NCBI GenBank assembly: GCA_030248215.1
Contig: JASANG010001006.1
Span: 248,001-312,000 of the forward strand
From: Enoplolaimus lenunculus
Lineage: Eukaryota > Nematoda > Enoplea > Enoplida > Thoracostomopsidae
Length of the DNA stretch: 64,000 bases
Direction of reading: 5' to 3'
Positions 11,669 through 24,136 of this stretch are shown here, piece by piece; within the stretch, counting starts at the first letter, position 1; every line of letters starts with the position of its first letter. A program made the position numbers and the translations under genes. The notes beneath the pieces are model-generated. The model saw only the letters and a list, made by a program, of their open reading frames with translations. It was not told the origin of the DNA and did not search any database.

Positions 11669-11877
11669 CACTGCAAAAAATGGTGAGTCAAATTGACTCC
11701 CTCCGAAATAGGCTCTACGGGACTACACAAACTGAGTCAAATTCGACTCCGCCAGAGTCAAACGTGCGACTCATTGAGCCGAATTTGGCTCTGCCGGAGT
11801 CGAATTTGACTCAGTTTGTGTAGTCCCGTAGAGCCTATTTCGAAGAGGGTCAATTTGACTCACCATTTTTTGCAATG
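11669..11877. mobile_element. MITE family A
   Basis: Full-length palindromic copy, CACTGCAAAAAATGG to TTTTTTGCAATG. The flanking dinucleotides are CA, so the TA target has decayed. Confidence 0.85.
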
Positions 11878-11879
11878 CA

Positions 11880-12480
11880 CGAATAAGAAGCACTGCGGCC
11901 AAGCAACCAAAAGCATCTAATGATGAGACCCAAACCGATTAGGAACTTGTTTGAAATCGGAATACTAACCGGATACTGATGAAAAAATATCGCACAAAGA
12001 TTAGCGGAAATGTTCGAAAGGGGCGCAGCGCCCCACGTCGCTTCCCACACCTTCCGTTGTTGCCGCTTGGCAAACATGATGAATAGTAGTAAATTTTGAT
12101 CAAAAACTGTCACTGCTCACCGCATTTATAAACTCGAGCTCAAATAACAGTTGGTAAAAAAATTTGAGTGCTGGAAAACTTATGAAAAGTTAGAAAAAAA
12201 CGAAAATTTCGTACATTTCTCAAATTATGCGGCGTTTTAACTATAAAATCTATTGTCTTTAAAACATTCAATAATTACCAATTTGATGCAATTAAAGCGA
12301 TTTAAAAACATTATAATTAATCTTATGCTTTTACTTTAAAAATTAAAATAAAATCCACGTTCACCAGTGATGTATCGCTTCAGTTAAAGTAGTGGGGTCT
12401 CTTTTAAACCGTCTAGTTCCCCATTCCCCCATTTGGGGGGAGCCCCAACCCTAAAGGGGCCCCCACCCTAACCGGTTGTA
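11880..12480. other. Intergenic, nothing recognised
   Basis: No gene seen. 12390-12470 is a C/G-homopolymer-rich patch of about 80 bp resembling the flanks of family E elements. Confidence 0.35.
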
Positions 12481-12830
12481 ACAAAAACCGCCGAAGTTTT
12501 AAAATGCGTCTGGCTTCTCGATATCTTCGCTAGCGAGACTTGGGGACCACCACCCTGGAGTTCGAGGAGAGCCTCATCACTGCAAAAAATGGTGAGTCAA
12601 ATAGACTCTCTCCGAAATAGGCTTTTCCTGACTACACAAACTGAGTCAAAAGTCGAGTCCGCTAGAGTCAAATTCGACTCACCGAGCGCCTCAGTTAGTG
12701 GAATTTGACTCTGGCGGAGTCGAATTTTGACTCAGTTTGTGTATTCAGGAAAAACCTATTTCGGCGAGAGTCAATTTGACTGACCATTTTTTGCAGTGCA
12801 CTCCTGTCTGCTCCGGCACTGTATATATCA
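12480..12830 (-). repeat. Family L repeat split by a family A MITE
   Basis: The sequence before 12577 is the reverse complement of the family L CTCGCGAGCGAAG...AGAAGCC module. The sequence after 12798 (CTGTCTGCTCCGGCACTG) is the reverse complement of its start. The A element at 12578-12798 therefore landed inside L. Confidence 0.6.
12578..12798. mobile_element. MITE family A, nested in family L
   Basis: Full-length, CACTGCAAAAAATGG to TTTTTTGCAGTG. It is slightly longer than its sisters, with an extra short segment at the centre. Confidence 0.85.
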
Positions 12831-13373
12831 GGGTACAACCGGAGGTCTGCCTTCGGCTCGGGTAGAAAATCGGCCTCCAGCTCCGGTATTTTTCGCCTCC
12901 CGTTGCACCCTGGTATATATACATATATAATATATAGGAAATTGCAAGTATGTTTTAGGCAATTTAAAAACAAGCTAATTCTAAATCATAACATTACCTG
13001 AGTGTCCCATCTGTGATACAACATAGTCAAAATTTAACTAAACTTAACCTGCATATGTTACACTAATTATATTATCAAGACAATATATTTTCACTAGTTT
13101 TCGGCAGTTTTTCCGCAGTTTAAGTCGTCTAAAACTTAGCCAAATTTTAGCTATTAAATTCAACATTACCTAATTTGCTAGAAAACTTGTCAATTAGCTG
13201 ATAATACGTGCTACAAACATTTTCATCGAACGTGCTTGAAATCTGCGCTGGCTCGTAAAATAACTTTTACACCAAGTTACGTACTGCAAAAACTAAATCC
13301 GAGCTACGAACCTGATCCATTTCCCTCAGTCACTAGCTATAACAACCCTTACTCGATCGGTTTTGAAACGGAC

Positions 13374-13530
13374 CCGTTGCCAAGGGGGGCGAAGGGGGCT
13401 TAGTTCCTCTGGAAATTTTTGACCCCCTACAAAGTTTTCAGCCTTGCTTGTAACTCATTGAAAACCCTTGACTGCCCCTCTTGAAAATTTTTTAGCCCCA
13501 CCATAGCAAGGTAAGTTGGCTACGGGCATT
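13374..13530 (-). mobile_element. Family E repeat (GGCCCGTAGCCA ends)
   Basis: On the minus strand it reads CCCGTAGCCAACTTACCTTGCTA..., and it ends with TTGGCAACGG. Family E is about 165 bp with short inverted ends GGCCCGTAGCCA/TGGCTACGGGCC and C- or G-rich subterminal stretches. Confidence 0.6.
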
Positions 13531-13794
13531 GTTTTGAAAGCAATATATTTAGTCGGCATTATAACTTGCAATGACATTTTACACATAATTAATGACACAT
13601 GATGAGTATGTATATATATACAACAGTTCGTGCTATATAGTTCCCCTACAGCATTTACAACGTTCCATCTTGCCATATGTTTAGACCAGGCTCGTAGCCA
13701 GCTCACCTTGCTAGAGGGGGTTGAAAAAATTTCAGGCGGAGCATTCAAGGGTTTTCAATGGCTTATATACAAGCAAGGCTGAAATTTTTCAAGC

Positions 13795-14050
13795 ATGTAA
13801 GCATGTGAGACATGCTTGTCCGTTATGTGCACATGCAATATGGTGCAGTGCACTGTATGTATGCTAGCTGGCAGCATACGGTCGACAAATATAGTCGACG
13901 AAAAATGCAGTTGCACAGGCGGGCTACGTAGCGCAGTGGTAGAGTGCTCGCTTACGGTTCCATAGGCTGAGAGTTCGATCCCCGCTCTAGCCCGCTTTTC
14001 CAGCTGCTTAGTAAAAGGTCTGATGTCCCGGATCCTACCAGACTGACATG
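13795..14050 (+). mobile_element. SINE-like unit 1 with tRNA-like core
   Basis: A shared 5' block (GCATGTAAGCATGTGAGAC...) leads into a tRNA-like sequence at 13920-13995, followed by a shared 3' block (AGTAAAAGGTCTGATGTCCC). The core has an A box (TAGCGCAGTGGTAGAG) and a B box (GAGTTCGATCC), with ends GGGCTA/TAGCCC that pair like an acceptor stem. The anticodon arm does not fold and the T stem is weak, so it is a tRNA relic, not a tRNA gene. Confidence 0.65.
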
Positions 14051-14149
14051 GGGGCCACGCCGTGAGCGCAATGGTAAATTGCTGCGCTATGAACACGGTA
14101 TCCAGTCGAAAATAGGATGGACGGTGAAGGGACGACCTTGTTGAAAAAA

Positions 14150-14312
14150 GGGCATGTAAGCATGTGAGACATGCTTGTCCTAGTGCATATGTAGTAAATG
14201 CAATGCACATTGTGTTGTACAATCGACACATATAGTCGACGAAACATGCAGTTGGAGGGGCGGGCTTAGTAAAAAGGTCTGATGTCCCGGTTCCTACCTA
14301 GACTGACAAAGC
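14150..14312 (+). mobile_element. SINE-like unit 2 lacking the tRNA-like core
   Basis: Carries the same 5' block (GCATGTAAGCATGTGAGAC) and 3' block (TTAGTAAAAAGGTCTGATG) as unit 1. It runs straight from GCGGGC to TTAGTAAAA, missing the roughly 90-bp tRNA-like cassette. Confidence 0.6.
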
Positions 14313-14464
14313 AGGGGCCAAAATTTTTCTAGCCCCTCTGGCTTCGCCTTGTCTACGGGCACGGTTTGGACACTTAGCACTTGGAAAATACTATTTTGTT
14401 CGACCTTAACTCAGGGCAGTTTGGCTTATCCTGGAAGTTTTATAAATTCCTTATTCTACTCATC

Positions 14465-14715
14465 TGTCAGTCTAGGTAGGAACAGGGACATCAACCTTTT
14501 ACTAAGCAGCTGGGAAAGGGGGCTAGAGCGGGGATCGAACTCTCAGCCTATGGATCCTTAAGCGAGCACTCTACCTGTGTGCCACGTAGCCCGCCTCTAA
14601 CTGCATTTTTCGTCGACTATATGCAGACCGCATGCTGCCAGCTAGCATACATACAGTGCACTGCACTATATTACATGTGCACATAACGGACAGCATATCT
14701 CACATGCTCACACTC
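14465..14715 (-). mobile_element. SINE-like unit 3 with tRNA-like core, inverted
   Basis: Reverse-complement copy of unit 1. The tRNA-like core lies at 14520-14597 (CGGGGATCGAACTC is the B box on the opposite strand). It has the same CGTCGACTATAT and CTGTATGTATGC blocks upstream. Confidence 0.65.
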
Positions 14716-15005
14716 ATCCAGCTCGTAAGAGGTTTTAATCATATTTGGGTTGTTGTATATTTTAAACCAAAAGGCTTGCGAGAAATCTATACAAAAGCAC
14801 CGGGTTGTTTAATCCTTTTCCAGCGCATAAGCGTAGGCCTGTACGAATGCCTAAGCCTTTGTCTAAGCTAAGGTATAACGCGTAAGCCTAAGCCTTAACC
14901 TAAAATATGACAAACAAAGTGCACAAGAGCCACTACGGAAACATGCTTAATTGTACCGCGTCATATCAATGTTTATAGGCATACAAAATAACGATTTTGA
15001 CTGCC

Positions 15006-15170
15006 AGGCCCGTAGCCAAAAGGGGCAAGGGAGTCATGGTCCTCCTGTAAAAAGTTTCGCACCTAAGAAAAGGTTCGGCATCGCTTATAAATCATGCGGG
15101 ATCCTCGTATTGCAAAACACCTAAACGTGTTTGGCTTAGTAGCAGTTGAGCTGGCTACGGACCTGGACTC
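15006..15170 (+). mobile_element. Family E repeat, diverged
   Basis: Left end GGCCCGTAGCCAAAAGGGGC, right end GAGCTGGCTACGGACC, with a decayed interior. Confidence 0.5.
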
Positions 15171-16985
15171 TTGTAATAATAGCGATACGAGACAAATACA
15201 CATGCGTGTAAACTCGCTTTCTACATATGTGTTACGGTGACCCAACTTACACTCTGCTAAGGCTTATTTAAGGGGAGGGAAAGGGGGTTTATATTCACCA
15301 CCCCAAAAAAATTCTGAGTAACCTTCAGTATCGTTGAGTTTAAAAATTTTATTTTGAACAAAATTATATCTTTCCAACTCTATCCCAATGCTACGCGGCT
15401 GAATTTCGTTTATTTATCCAACAATGAGCGATTTTAGTCACCCTCTATAACAACGTGTGTCAAAAATGTCATGTTTACCTCATTCATCACAACGTACACG
15501 AGTTGAAACAACGGCAGCTAGAGCCAGAACTGCGAGGGCGTCGCCTGCCTACTGAAATGTCTACCACCCTGGCGAATAATTTTGCCAACAACGATTAACC
15601 GAATTTATGTTTGAAAAAATGTTTTTGACCGTCCCCCCCCTTAGAGAAGTTCTTGCAACTTACACTAAAACAATTGAACACCGGTTAAAATAATAGGATG
15701 TTAATACGTTTATGGCAGAAAGTGTTAAGGAGTTTGATAAGAGGCTATAGGGTCACTATAGTAAATAATCAAGCACTGAATATCTTCTATGAAGCTAAAT
15801 ATATCAAAATATAAAAAGAAACTATGAAGAGTTCTTAAGAAATTCCATGAATAATCAGTTTCGGACAGTTTTAAATGGAAACCTATTGCCGATATATCAA
15901 GATTGTTCCACTACTATGCGTCAATTGACCAAGCCATTTAAGAATAAATCTCTGCCCATAACTTACCTTAGCGAGAATGAAATTGAAAAACGCAAAAACT
16001 GTAAGAATTAATAAAGCCAATTCTATCAACCACTTACAAAGCCAATTCTATCAGCCACATACAAAAGCCAATTCTGTCAACCAATCAGAGTGCGGCATTT
16101 GCTAATAGAAAAATTACTGACGCGAAATTTAACCAATCAGAATGTCACCTGTTGCGACACACTCTATGATACGGTTGTCACGGTAAACTGACACCAAAAA
16201 ATAAATGTCTTTCAGTTTCTTGCGCATATCATGAATCGGTAGGATATTTTAGTCTACCTTGCCTTTATACCATTGGCAATAAACAGAACCAATAAGGTTA
16301 GCGCATTTGTAAAACTATAGTAATATATTTCTACATATATATATTTAATTATAAATTTACTTATTTTAAAACATAATTTACAAGTATATATAGTTTTGAG
16401 AAAAAAATCACAATACTTAATTAAAACCTTTATTACTCGCATTAATAGTTGTTTGCCGTATTCATGTTGCTGCCACCAGCGTCAACGTTGGTCGTATGGA
16501 ATTTAGTTGAAATGTGTCAAATGTAACACAATTATGTCATTCATCAATTTTAAATGTAGCCTTTTAGTTTTTTTAGTGTTGTCAAAAAATATTCACTTTA
16601 ATGCACCGACGTTTTGAATTTATGCGTGGACGGCGAGCACCAATGGCACATTCAACGGGGGCCACCAAGGTCGAGCCGCCCCTCGCCGAAGCCTACCAAC
16701 AGCGGATCAAAACTAAACTTTGTGGTTTAGCGTTAAAATAGCGTTTAGTTTCTCGCTCGTTAGTTTTGTTTCACTATATCTCTTGCGCTGTCCTAATTTT
16801 TAGAATTTTTCTGATAATAGAGAGCATTTGAGCAGCGAGTACAGTCTTAGTTTACTATGTTTCACACCGTATAAACAGTGTCATTTGTCAAAACTAAAAA
16901 ACCAGCATAAAATAGCGTTGTTTATCCTTTGTATACAAAGTACCACAGTCGAATATAATGTAGAGACCGCCATTCCCGCACACCC
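15171..16985. other. Intergenic, nothing recognised
   Basis: Contains a short direct repeat at 16017-16090 (AAAGCCAATTCTATCA units, three copies). 16640-16720 is a small GC-rich patch. No gene is supported. Confidence 0.45.
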
Positions 16986-16988
16986 GTA

Positions 16989-17238
16989 CACTGTAAATTT
17001 GAGTGAGTTGATTTCAACTCAGAATGACTTGAATCACTTAGTCTGAGTTAGAACTATCACAACTCAGAATTTTGAGAGTTGATTTAATTCATTCTGAGTT
17101 AATGAATCAACTCACAGTTAACTCAACCTAAAGGGAGAATCAACTCAACTCAGAGTGAGTTAATGTTTACTGATATTAATTCAGATATAACCAACTCGCT
17201 AGCTGAATTGGTTAATCAACTCATTGGAATTTACTGTG
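16989..17238. mobile_element. MITE family D (CACTGTAAATT ends)
   Basis: Begins CACTGTAAATTTGAGTGAG and ends AATTTACTGTG, flanked by TA on both sides. The interior is made of repeated TGAGTT/AACTCA words and is partly self-complementary. Other copies lie at 26646 and 49091. Confidence 0.8.
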
Positions 17239-17239
17239 T

Positions 17240-19105
17240 AGTAGTCCGTCTAACCAAACGTTTGGCTTGTTAGTGGTGAGCATTTTTCATCAGATTATAT
17301 ATCGCGCACCCTGGCAAAATTTCTGAATCCGTAATCACAAATTAATGTTTTTCGTTTAGACAATGAAAATTTTTAGTCTATCATGCATCCTCAAGCAGAT
17401 TATAGCTTTGTTACGGTATGTCACACCGTATAATAAGTATCATTTATCAAACTAAACGCAGGAAAGCGAATTTTTAAATTTCAGCGGTTTCAGTTGGGAG
17501 AGAGCTGAGGGTCATGACTGAATATTGTCGCTTACGTTTTATGGGGTGTGAAGTCGGTCGAGATCCTGCAATCGACAAATCGAACAACGAAAACATTAAA
17601 AAACCGTGATTTTTATTGAAGTCCGGATACGGAATGCTAACAGGCTATGATGTTAAAAACATTTTAAGATTAAAAATTCTAAGGGTTTGCCTTATATTGC
17701 TGGACCCAACATCAAACTTCTGTGGTCACATTTGACCCTTTCGGACCCATGGACCACCGCCGATGGTTTGAAATACTGATACCTTTAATAAATATGCTTT
17801 AAAAACTACAATCTCAAAACACTTTTGGTGCTTTGTCATTAGAAAAATCTTTGATCCGCCACTGATGATAAAATTTCCTCAATCTGGTATAAAAGTCTGA
17901 AAATAAACGCAAAGCCATAGATTCGGTTCAGAAATTATGAACCATCCTGTGGTTGAAATTCGCAAATTAAAACATCAACTTGAAATACGGAAATTATAAC
18001 TGGCAGAAAAACTTGGGCACTGGAACACTTTGCCACATACCTTTAAGGTTGAGCTTAGGGGAGGCTTAGGCTCAGGCTTAGGGGTAAAGGCTTGAGCAAA
18101 TGCTTAAGCGTAGGCGTAGGAAAAGAATTTTTTGAAACCTAGCATTAAACTTAAGCAAAGTCAAGCTTATGCCTGCGCAAGAAACATCCACAAGTTCCAA
18201 AATGTGAAATGGTTTCGTACAATAAATATGTCAAGTTGACCTCTGAAAAAAAATTGAAAAAAAATTGTTTGAAAAATTAGTACAAAAATCTTTCAATAAG
18301 TTTGAAAATAATAGTTTCTACACTGAATAACTCTTGCGCTCATTAAAAACGTGCTGTTTATTAATGTTTAGCTCGATTGCAACAGGCAACCGACCTGTGG
18401 GTGGGCTCATTAATTCTACGGTCGACTGTAAACAACTGAACGCCCGCCCCCCGTCGCTTAATTTTAACAGCCATCACACGTTTGCTCACCCTGGATAATA
18501 ATTCTCGAGAAGTAAGCAGAGTTTCAGAATGGTATCTGGTGCATAAAGAAAATTCTAAGTTAAGAAATGTGTCTTGCTCCTGCTACAAATCTTGAAACGC
18601 CTTAATAACAATTTCTAGCAGTGAACCTGACATTTGTACATATACGCCCCTAATAATTTAAACTAACTCCAAAGCTTCCGTAATAATGCTGTTTAAATAA
18701 CGAGTGTTGGTAAAATATATTTCGCACTACCCTTCGTTGCGTAATAGTAAGTACTGCGCAGCTAATTGGGTCACAGACTAGTCAGCGATCCTGACATTTG
18801 AAAATATTTCAAGAATAGGCTTTAGTAGCGCGGTTTGGTTTACCGAAATGTTATCAAGCAACATTTGCTACACCATGCCACGCGACATTTTGCGAGCAGT
18901 TACTGTGGAGCAGCCAAACCACAGTTTGACAAATTTTTTCATTTTATCAAATTAATGAGCGATTACTGTAAATTTATATTAAAATTAATAAACGTTTGGA
19001 CAAAGTTTAATTTTTCAATCTTTAGGCCTACGGTTGATAGTTGACGTTGCTGGTTCGCCTAGTGCTAAATAACAAATCTAGTATTTTCAGGAGCGTGCAG
19101 CTTTA
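17240..19105. other. Intergenic with a weak hexamer relic
   Basis: A degenerate GCTTAGG-rich stretch at 18050-18120 looks like an old B-family core. Nothing else recognised. Confidence 0.4.
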
Positions 19106-19107
19106 CA

Positions 19108-19265
19108 TGGGCCAATGTATAGAACAGGGCCGGATCGTTTTCCGGCGGGGCTATAATAGAGATAGACTTAGAAATGGGCTCATCCTTAGGCTTAGGTTTA
19201 GGCTTAGGAATATGCTTATACTACTGCCCTTTTCCTAAACCTAAGCCCACACCTAAGCCTAATCT
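19108..19265 (+). mobile_element. MITE family B1, 3'-damaged
   Basis: Left end GGGCCAATGTATAGAACAGG, then a TTAGGC-rich core. The right terminus is replaced by a second hexamer tract and a run of G at 19278-19288. Confidence 0.6.
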
Positions 19266-19709
19266 TTAACTTCAAATGTGGGGGGGGGGGGTTGTGCAAA
19301 TACTGCAAGTGGAACAAATGTTGATTGGTCGCGGTAAATATACTCTAAGAAAAATAAATTGAAAAACAAAAATTTCCGATCAAGAATTGTTTATCGGCTT
19401 CAAGCATCTCAACATTTTTTCATATATAAAGAGGACTTCAAAATATAGAACATTTAAAAAAATCAAATTTTTAAGTACAATGATCAGCGGAAATCATGAG
19501 AAGCTCAAATATGCAAAACGTTTCAAAATGCAACACCATTTTTCGGCAAGCAATGACTTGGAGATAACTGAAATGTTTAACATTTTATAAAGTTGCGGCA
19601 AAAGCTATTGCGAGCAGCGTAGCAAACAGGCAAAAATCGTTCGGAACCTAAACACAATATAAAACTGTATCATTTGTGTTTGGAAAATTATTCCCTCATT
19701 GCATTTCGG

Positions 19710-19860
19710 ACCCATGTACAGAACAGTGCCGTAACGTTTTCCGGAGAGACGGTAATAGAGTAAGCTTTAGACTAATTTTTTTGCTTAGGCTTAGGCTTAC
19801 GCTTAGGCTTAGGAATATGCTTATACTACTGTTCCGGCCCTGTTCTATACATTGGCCGCA
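19710..19860 (+). mobile_element. MITE family B1
   Basis: CCCATGTACAGAACAG to CTGTTCTATACATTGGCC, with a core of about six CTTAGG units. Complete. Confidence 0.8.
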
Positions 19861-20194
19861 TTTCGAAGGACGTCTCACTGGCCGAGTAGACATAAATTGT
19901 CAGTACCAACACAATGGAATACCAGCTGTTCCCAGCTTTATGAGGTGAAACTCTACCCGAAAAAGTTTGCATTAAGCTAAATTGAAACATGTTCATAATA
20001 AAGTATACGTCGGAATGTTTATATTCAAATTTGTATAAACTAGTAAAAGTATTGCAAGATTTGAAATTCCAGTATCTCAAAACATAAATGTATTACTTTA
20101 ATATGTGAACTAATGTTAACTAATCAGCCGACATTGCCCAATGCGCAAAAGTAGCGAATGTTCACCATTTAGCGAATGTTCACCATTTTGCATG

Positions 20195-20385
20195 CGCCCG
20201 TGGATATACTTTTAGGGGCGGCCAGGTTTCTGGCGGGTCTATAAACGAGTAGGTTAAGATTCTACATTACATTTTTTTTGCTTAGGCTTAGGCTAGGAAC
20301 ACATTTTTGCGACGATTACGCTTAAACTTAGTCTTAGGAATAAACTTAATCTTCTGTTACGCCCCTAAAAGTAAACATTGGCCAA
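20195..20385 (-). mobile_element. MITE family B2
   Basis: Inverted relative to the copy at 2277. The right end GCCCCTAAAAGTAAACATTGGCC is intact; the left end is worn. Confidence 0.75.
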
Positions 20386-20589
20386 TTTTCTTTTCACGGA
20401 ACAGTTATGTTTGTGTTGTAAGAAAATATTGTGAACAGAGTAATGCTGGGAACTTGCTCAAAATACGTATGTGGGGCATTCCAGTTTTAATTATATAGAT
20501 TATCAAACGTATCGACAAGTTACAAAAATAAACATATTTCTTGCTTAATCTATTGATTGCATTATTTGCGAAATATTTAGTACACATGC

Positions 20590-20808
20590 GCGTATTCTAA
20601 ATTGTATGTTGCACACAGATACGTTTGCTATTAAGTCTTGTAACTCTCGAACCAGTGAATTGTGACGTTCAAAATTCAGGATATTTTTCGCATTTGATTT
20701 GTTCTATTTCAATATTTAATTCGAGATTCGAATTTGCAAGCGCTTCGTTAGTTTGAAAACCTATTACTAACAGGTTACAGGAACTGTAACATGCATTTGA
20801 GAATAGAA
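20590..20808. mobile_element. Family G repeat (ATTCTCAAATGTG ends)
   Basis: Family G is 220-270 bp. It begins with TATTCTCAAATGTGTGTAGC and CCTATCACCA, has an internal CGAACCA...TTTTTCGCATTTGAT block and ends with the reverse complement (CATTTGAGAATA). This copy is diverged at its left end. No target duplication is clear. Confidence 0.6.
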
Positions 20809-20819
20809 GCCGTAATATT

Positions 20820-21530
20820 GAGGACACTTGAGTTTAAACCAATCAGATCATGAGTCGCAGTGATCACAAATATTTACTTGCAATTATAAAACCCTCAACG
20901 AGCTTAAATAATGTGTATTATGCGCGTTCTAGCTTTCCTAACATAGATGTATTCTGTCGAGAATTTCACATTTTATCATCATTAACAATCGCCAATACCG
21001 TTGATGCGGGTAACTAAAGAACCCAGAGGTTGGGGCCTACGCTTTATGTTTGATCAAATGGTAAGGTTCCATCATACAATTTTTTCCGTTAGAAAATTGG
21101 TATATATAGCATACAGTAAAAATTGCGTTTCATACCGTTTACCTCCTGTGCGTCTGCCGACACAAATTTCTGGATACGGCGCTGCTGGCGTGGTCATGAT
21201 TATTTGTCGTTAATCTTTCGTTAGCAAAATAATATTCGCTAATTCGTTACAATTTTTGTCTTTAATGCTGTGTAATCTTTAAATTCCCAACGGCAGCATC
21301 TTGCAAACTAAAGTTGTTCGCACTGTTTAAACAGGTGCAAGCAACGATAAACTGAATTAGCCAAACTGAAAAACAGAGAATAATATTTTGAAACAATTTC
21401 AATGACAAATTGTGGTAATATTAAGACATTAGCTATCTCACCAGCGATTATAATAATAGCGAAAATGAACAAACCCAAACAGAGACGTAGCTAAGATTTT
21501 GAAAAGAGGTGCTACGTTCTGCTTAAAACT
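20820..21530. other. Intergenic, nothing recognised
   Basis: AT-rich with chance frames only. Confidence 0.45.
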
Positions 21531-21534
21531 TCGG

Positions 21535-21741
21535 TCAATGTAAAGAACAGGGGCGGAACAGTTTCATAAGCATTTTCCTTAGCCTAAGCCTAAGCCTAAG
21601 CCTAAACCTAAGCGCAAGAACTAACATATGCCTAAGCCTAAGCCTAAACCTAAGCCAACAAAAAACAGTCTAAAGCTTGAGCTTACTCGATTGTAGTCTA
21701 GTCATATAGAAAACTCTCTGCCCCTAAATCATTACATGGGC
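21535..21741 (-). mobile_element. MITE family B1
   Basis: TCAATGTAAAGAACAGGGGC at the left, TTACATGGGCC at the right, and two CCTAAG arrays (21578-21610 and 21630-21655) in the middle. Confidence 0.8.
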
Positions 21742-22169
21742 CAAAACTTCGAACATAGGTGGTTTGTTGGGTTTACCAATGTGAAAGGCTCTAAAAACGT
21801 CTGGCGAAAAATCGAAACGGCAGAGCTAACAGACCTCTTGGACCCCACTAAATTACGCCGTTGCAATTGAAAGAGTTTCATAAAGTAGCCGGAATCACAA
21901 AATTTACCAACAGAGGATGGGGTTTCGTGTAGGTATATTATTAACCAGATAGAAATAGACAAAAAATATACAACACTTTATTGTATATGGCCGAGTGTCA
22001 ATTCAAACACTGCTGTGATTTATTGTTATGTTTTCGATAGATGGCAGAATACATCAATTATGGTTTGCGGTTATATATTTAAAGGCACCGTGAGTCGCCA
22101 ATCGGCCTTTTATCTGACGCCGCAAGATTGAAGGCGGTATTTTTGTTTCGGCCTATGTTAACACGTTAA

Positions 22170-22391
22170 CTGGATAGGATTGAACGCTAAGCGTAAGCCT
22201 AAGCCAAAACTTAAATTTAAGCCTAACCTAAACCCAAGTCTAAGCATTAATAGCGAAAGCCTAAATATAAGCATAATAATTAATTTTAATATAAGCGTAA
22301 GGCTAAGCCTAAGCCAAAACTTCCCTTCTTTAAGTCCTCCGGTCTCCGTGTCCTTCAAAGGGCAGGCTCTATTAAGTTACATGGGCCCTAG
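22170..22391 (-). mobile_element. B-family MITE, diverged
   Basis: CCTAAGC/TAAGCC-rich core with a right end GTTACATGGGCCC. The left terminus is not recognisable. Confidence 0.55.
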
Positions 22392-22506
22392 CATTATATT
22401 GCACCAATATAGGTGTTTATGTATCAGCGTGGTTTTACGTGCCCTTTATTTAAAACCCAGCTGCTAGAAATGTAATATCTACAAAAAGCAAAACGTGAAT
22501 TGAGTA

Positions 22507-22950
22507 CTGTACCGATACGAGTAAGAGGGCGTAATAAGAGGGGGTCCCCATTTGGAGGCCATGAATTGGAATCCGTATCCCTTATAAGAGTCCATAAGCG
22601 GATAGTGTCCCTAAACCATAGTTAGAGTCCATAAATGTCAAATATTTGTAATTGTAGTGCATAAGAATTCCAGGATCAAATAAAGTTGAGCTACAAACTT
22701 TGAAGCATACTTAGTTTTTAAAGTACATTCCTTTGTATATATAACCTTACATCATCGCCTAAGCTTTTGATACAAGACAAATAAATGTTTAATTATTACG
22801 GATAGTTGCAAGACCGGATATATATCAATAACAGAAGGGGCGGAGGGCGGGCTAAAAATATAAAACAGTCCGTAACCGAATACCAGGAGGGGGTAGCCTC
22901 TGCAAAGGCCAAATAAATATCAGTCCCCCCTCTTATTCGGGTCGCTACAG
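22507..22950. mobile_element. MITE family C, full length
   Basis: CTGTACCGATACGAGTAAG at the left and CTTATTCGGGTCGCTACAG at the right, flanked by TA on both sides. About 444 bp, non-coding. Confidence 0.85.
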
Positions 22951-23395
22951 TAGGTCTAAAATGGTACTAAACGCCGTTAGCGGACACCATATAAATTTCG
23001 AACAGTTCGCCGGTTCGGTACATCAATCAAAATTATGGACGTCTGTCATACGTTAACTTTAACTGATGTACACTTTTTCCGAACGCATTTAAAATTAAGG
23101 CTCAGATATTTTAGGCAAGTGATTAGACAAAAGTTTTGTCAGAGGTTCAGGGTCAGTCACGTTTTGTCCAAAACCTAACCCTACGCCTTTGGGAGTCAAA
23201 AATTTAATTGACAGTTTTCAAACTCAATAGCCGAGGTCATAATATTGCGTTGGAATATTCACGTATTGTAAAGAGAAGAAAATTTTAGATGATTTGTCCT
23301 GGCTACAAATTTTTCTAATTTTTCACCAAATAAACCTATTATTGTTTGTATGAACCCAGGGCGCCGAAGATGCACTGCCTTGCACTTACGTGCAT
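22951..23395. other. Intergenic, nothing recognised
   Basis: No feature supported. Confidence 0.45.
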
Positions 23396-23397
23396 AC

Positions 23398-23586
23398 AGA
23401 CCCGTAGCCAGCCCAAGCTGTAAGGTTTAGCTAAAGTAATGTTATGTCTAAGGGTTGCCTAATCTGAATGAAATAACAAGTTTACTAGAGTAACTCAAAC
23501 TTTTTCAAAAGGGGGTAAACTTTTCAAAGGGTGGGCGACCCCTCCCCGGCCTTACACTGGTTACCGGCTCGCAAACCTGCCGGCGC
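23398..23586 (+). mobile_element. Family E repeat, diverged
   Basis: CAGACCCGTAGCCAGCCCAAG at the left, TGGTTACCGGCTCG at the right, C-rich near the right end. Confidence 0.5.
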
Positions 23587-23944
23587 CTATGTTCAAAACA
23601 CTTTTTGTCTGAGTTGATTCGCTATCAAATGTCAAAATATATGACCGGATTTTTTTCTCAGTTCAAACAACAATTTATCATGGCACATTAAAGGATCCCG
23701 TGAATATTAAGGTATAAAGGTATATGTACCAAGGGCGTCAGACGGTAGTTACCACGCCGGGTTTACAATTTAAAGCTTGAAACTAACATTAAATTTATAG
23801 ATATATGCGATAGTTTATATAATGACACGTTGTAAATCTTTCGGTCCAAAGTACGACCGTTGGGTGTTCCCCCAAGAGTGAGTAAATTAATTGTTATGGG
23901 TACAAATCGTGCGACACTATTAAAAAGCCTTATGGAAAATATAG

Positions 23945-24136
23945 CCCATGGTATTTTAAGGGGCGTCCATGGTTCTGGTGGGTCTATAAAAGAGCAGGTT
24001 TTGATTGTAGATTACATTTTTTTTGCTTAAGCTTCGGCTTCGGCTTAGGAACACATTTTTGCAACGCTTAGGCTTAGGCTTAGGGCTTAGGAATACGCTT
24101 AATCTACTGTTACGCCCCGTAAAGTAACATTGGCCG
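23945..24136 (-). mobile_element. MITE family B2
   Basis: GCCCATGGTATTTTAAGGGGC to CCCCGTAAAGTAACATTGGCC, with a short CTTAGG array. Confidence 0.8.

Larger units (their letters stand above)
13685..14366 (+). mobile_element. Family E repeat interrupted by two SINE-like copies
   Basis: The left half (GGCTCGTAGCCAGCTCACC... to about 13795) and the right half (GGGGCCAAAATTTTTC... to CTACGGGCACGG at about 14366) together match one family E element. The intervening 13795-14312 is foreign and holds two related tRNA-like units. Confidence 0.65.

Noticed and set aside
13920-13995. Functional tRNA gene
   Set aside because: A and B boxes and an acceptor-like stem are present, but no anticodon arm forms and the T stem is mispaired. 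The core is repeated within SINE-like units.
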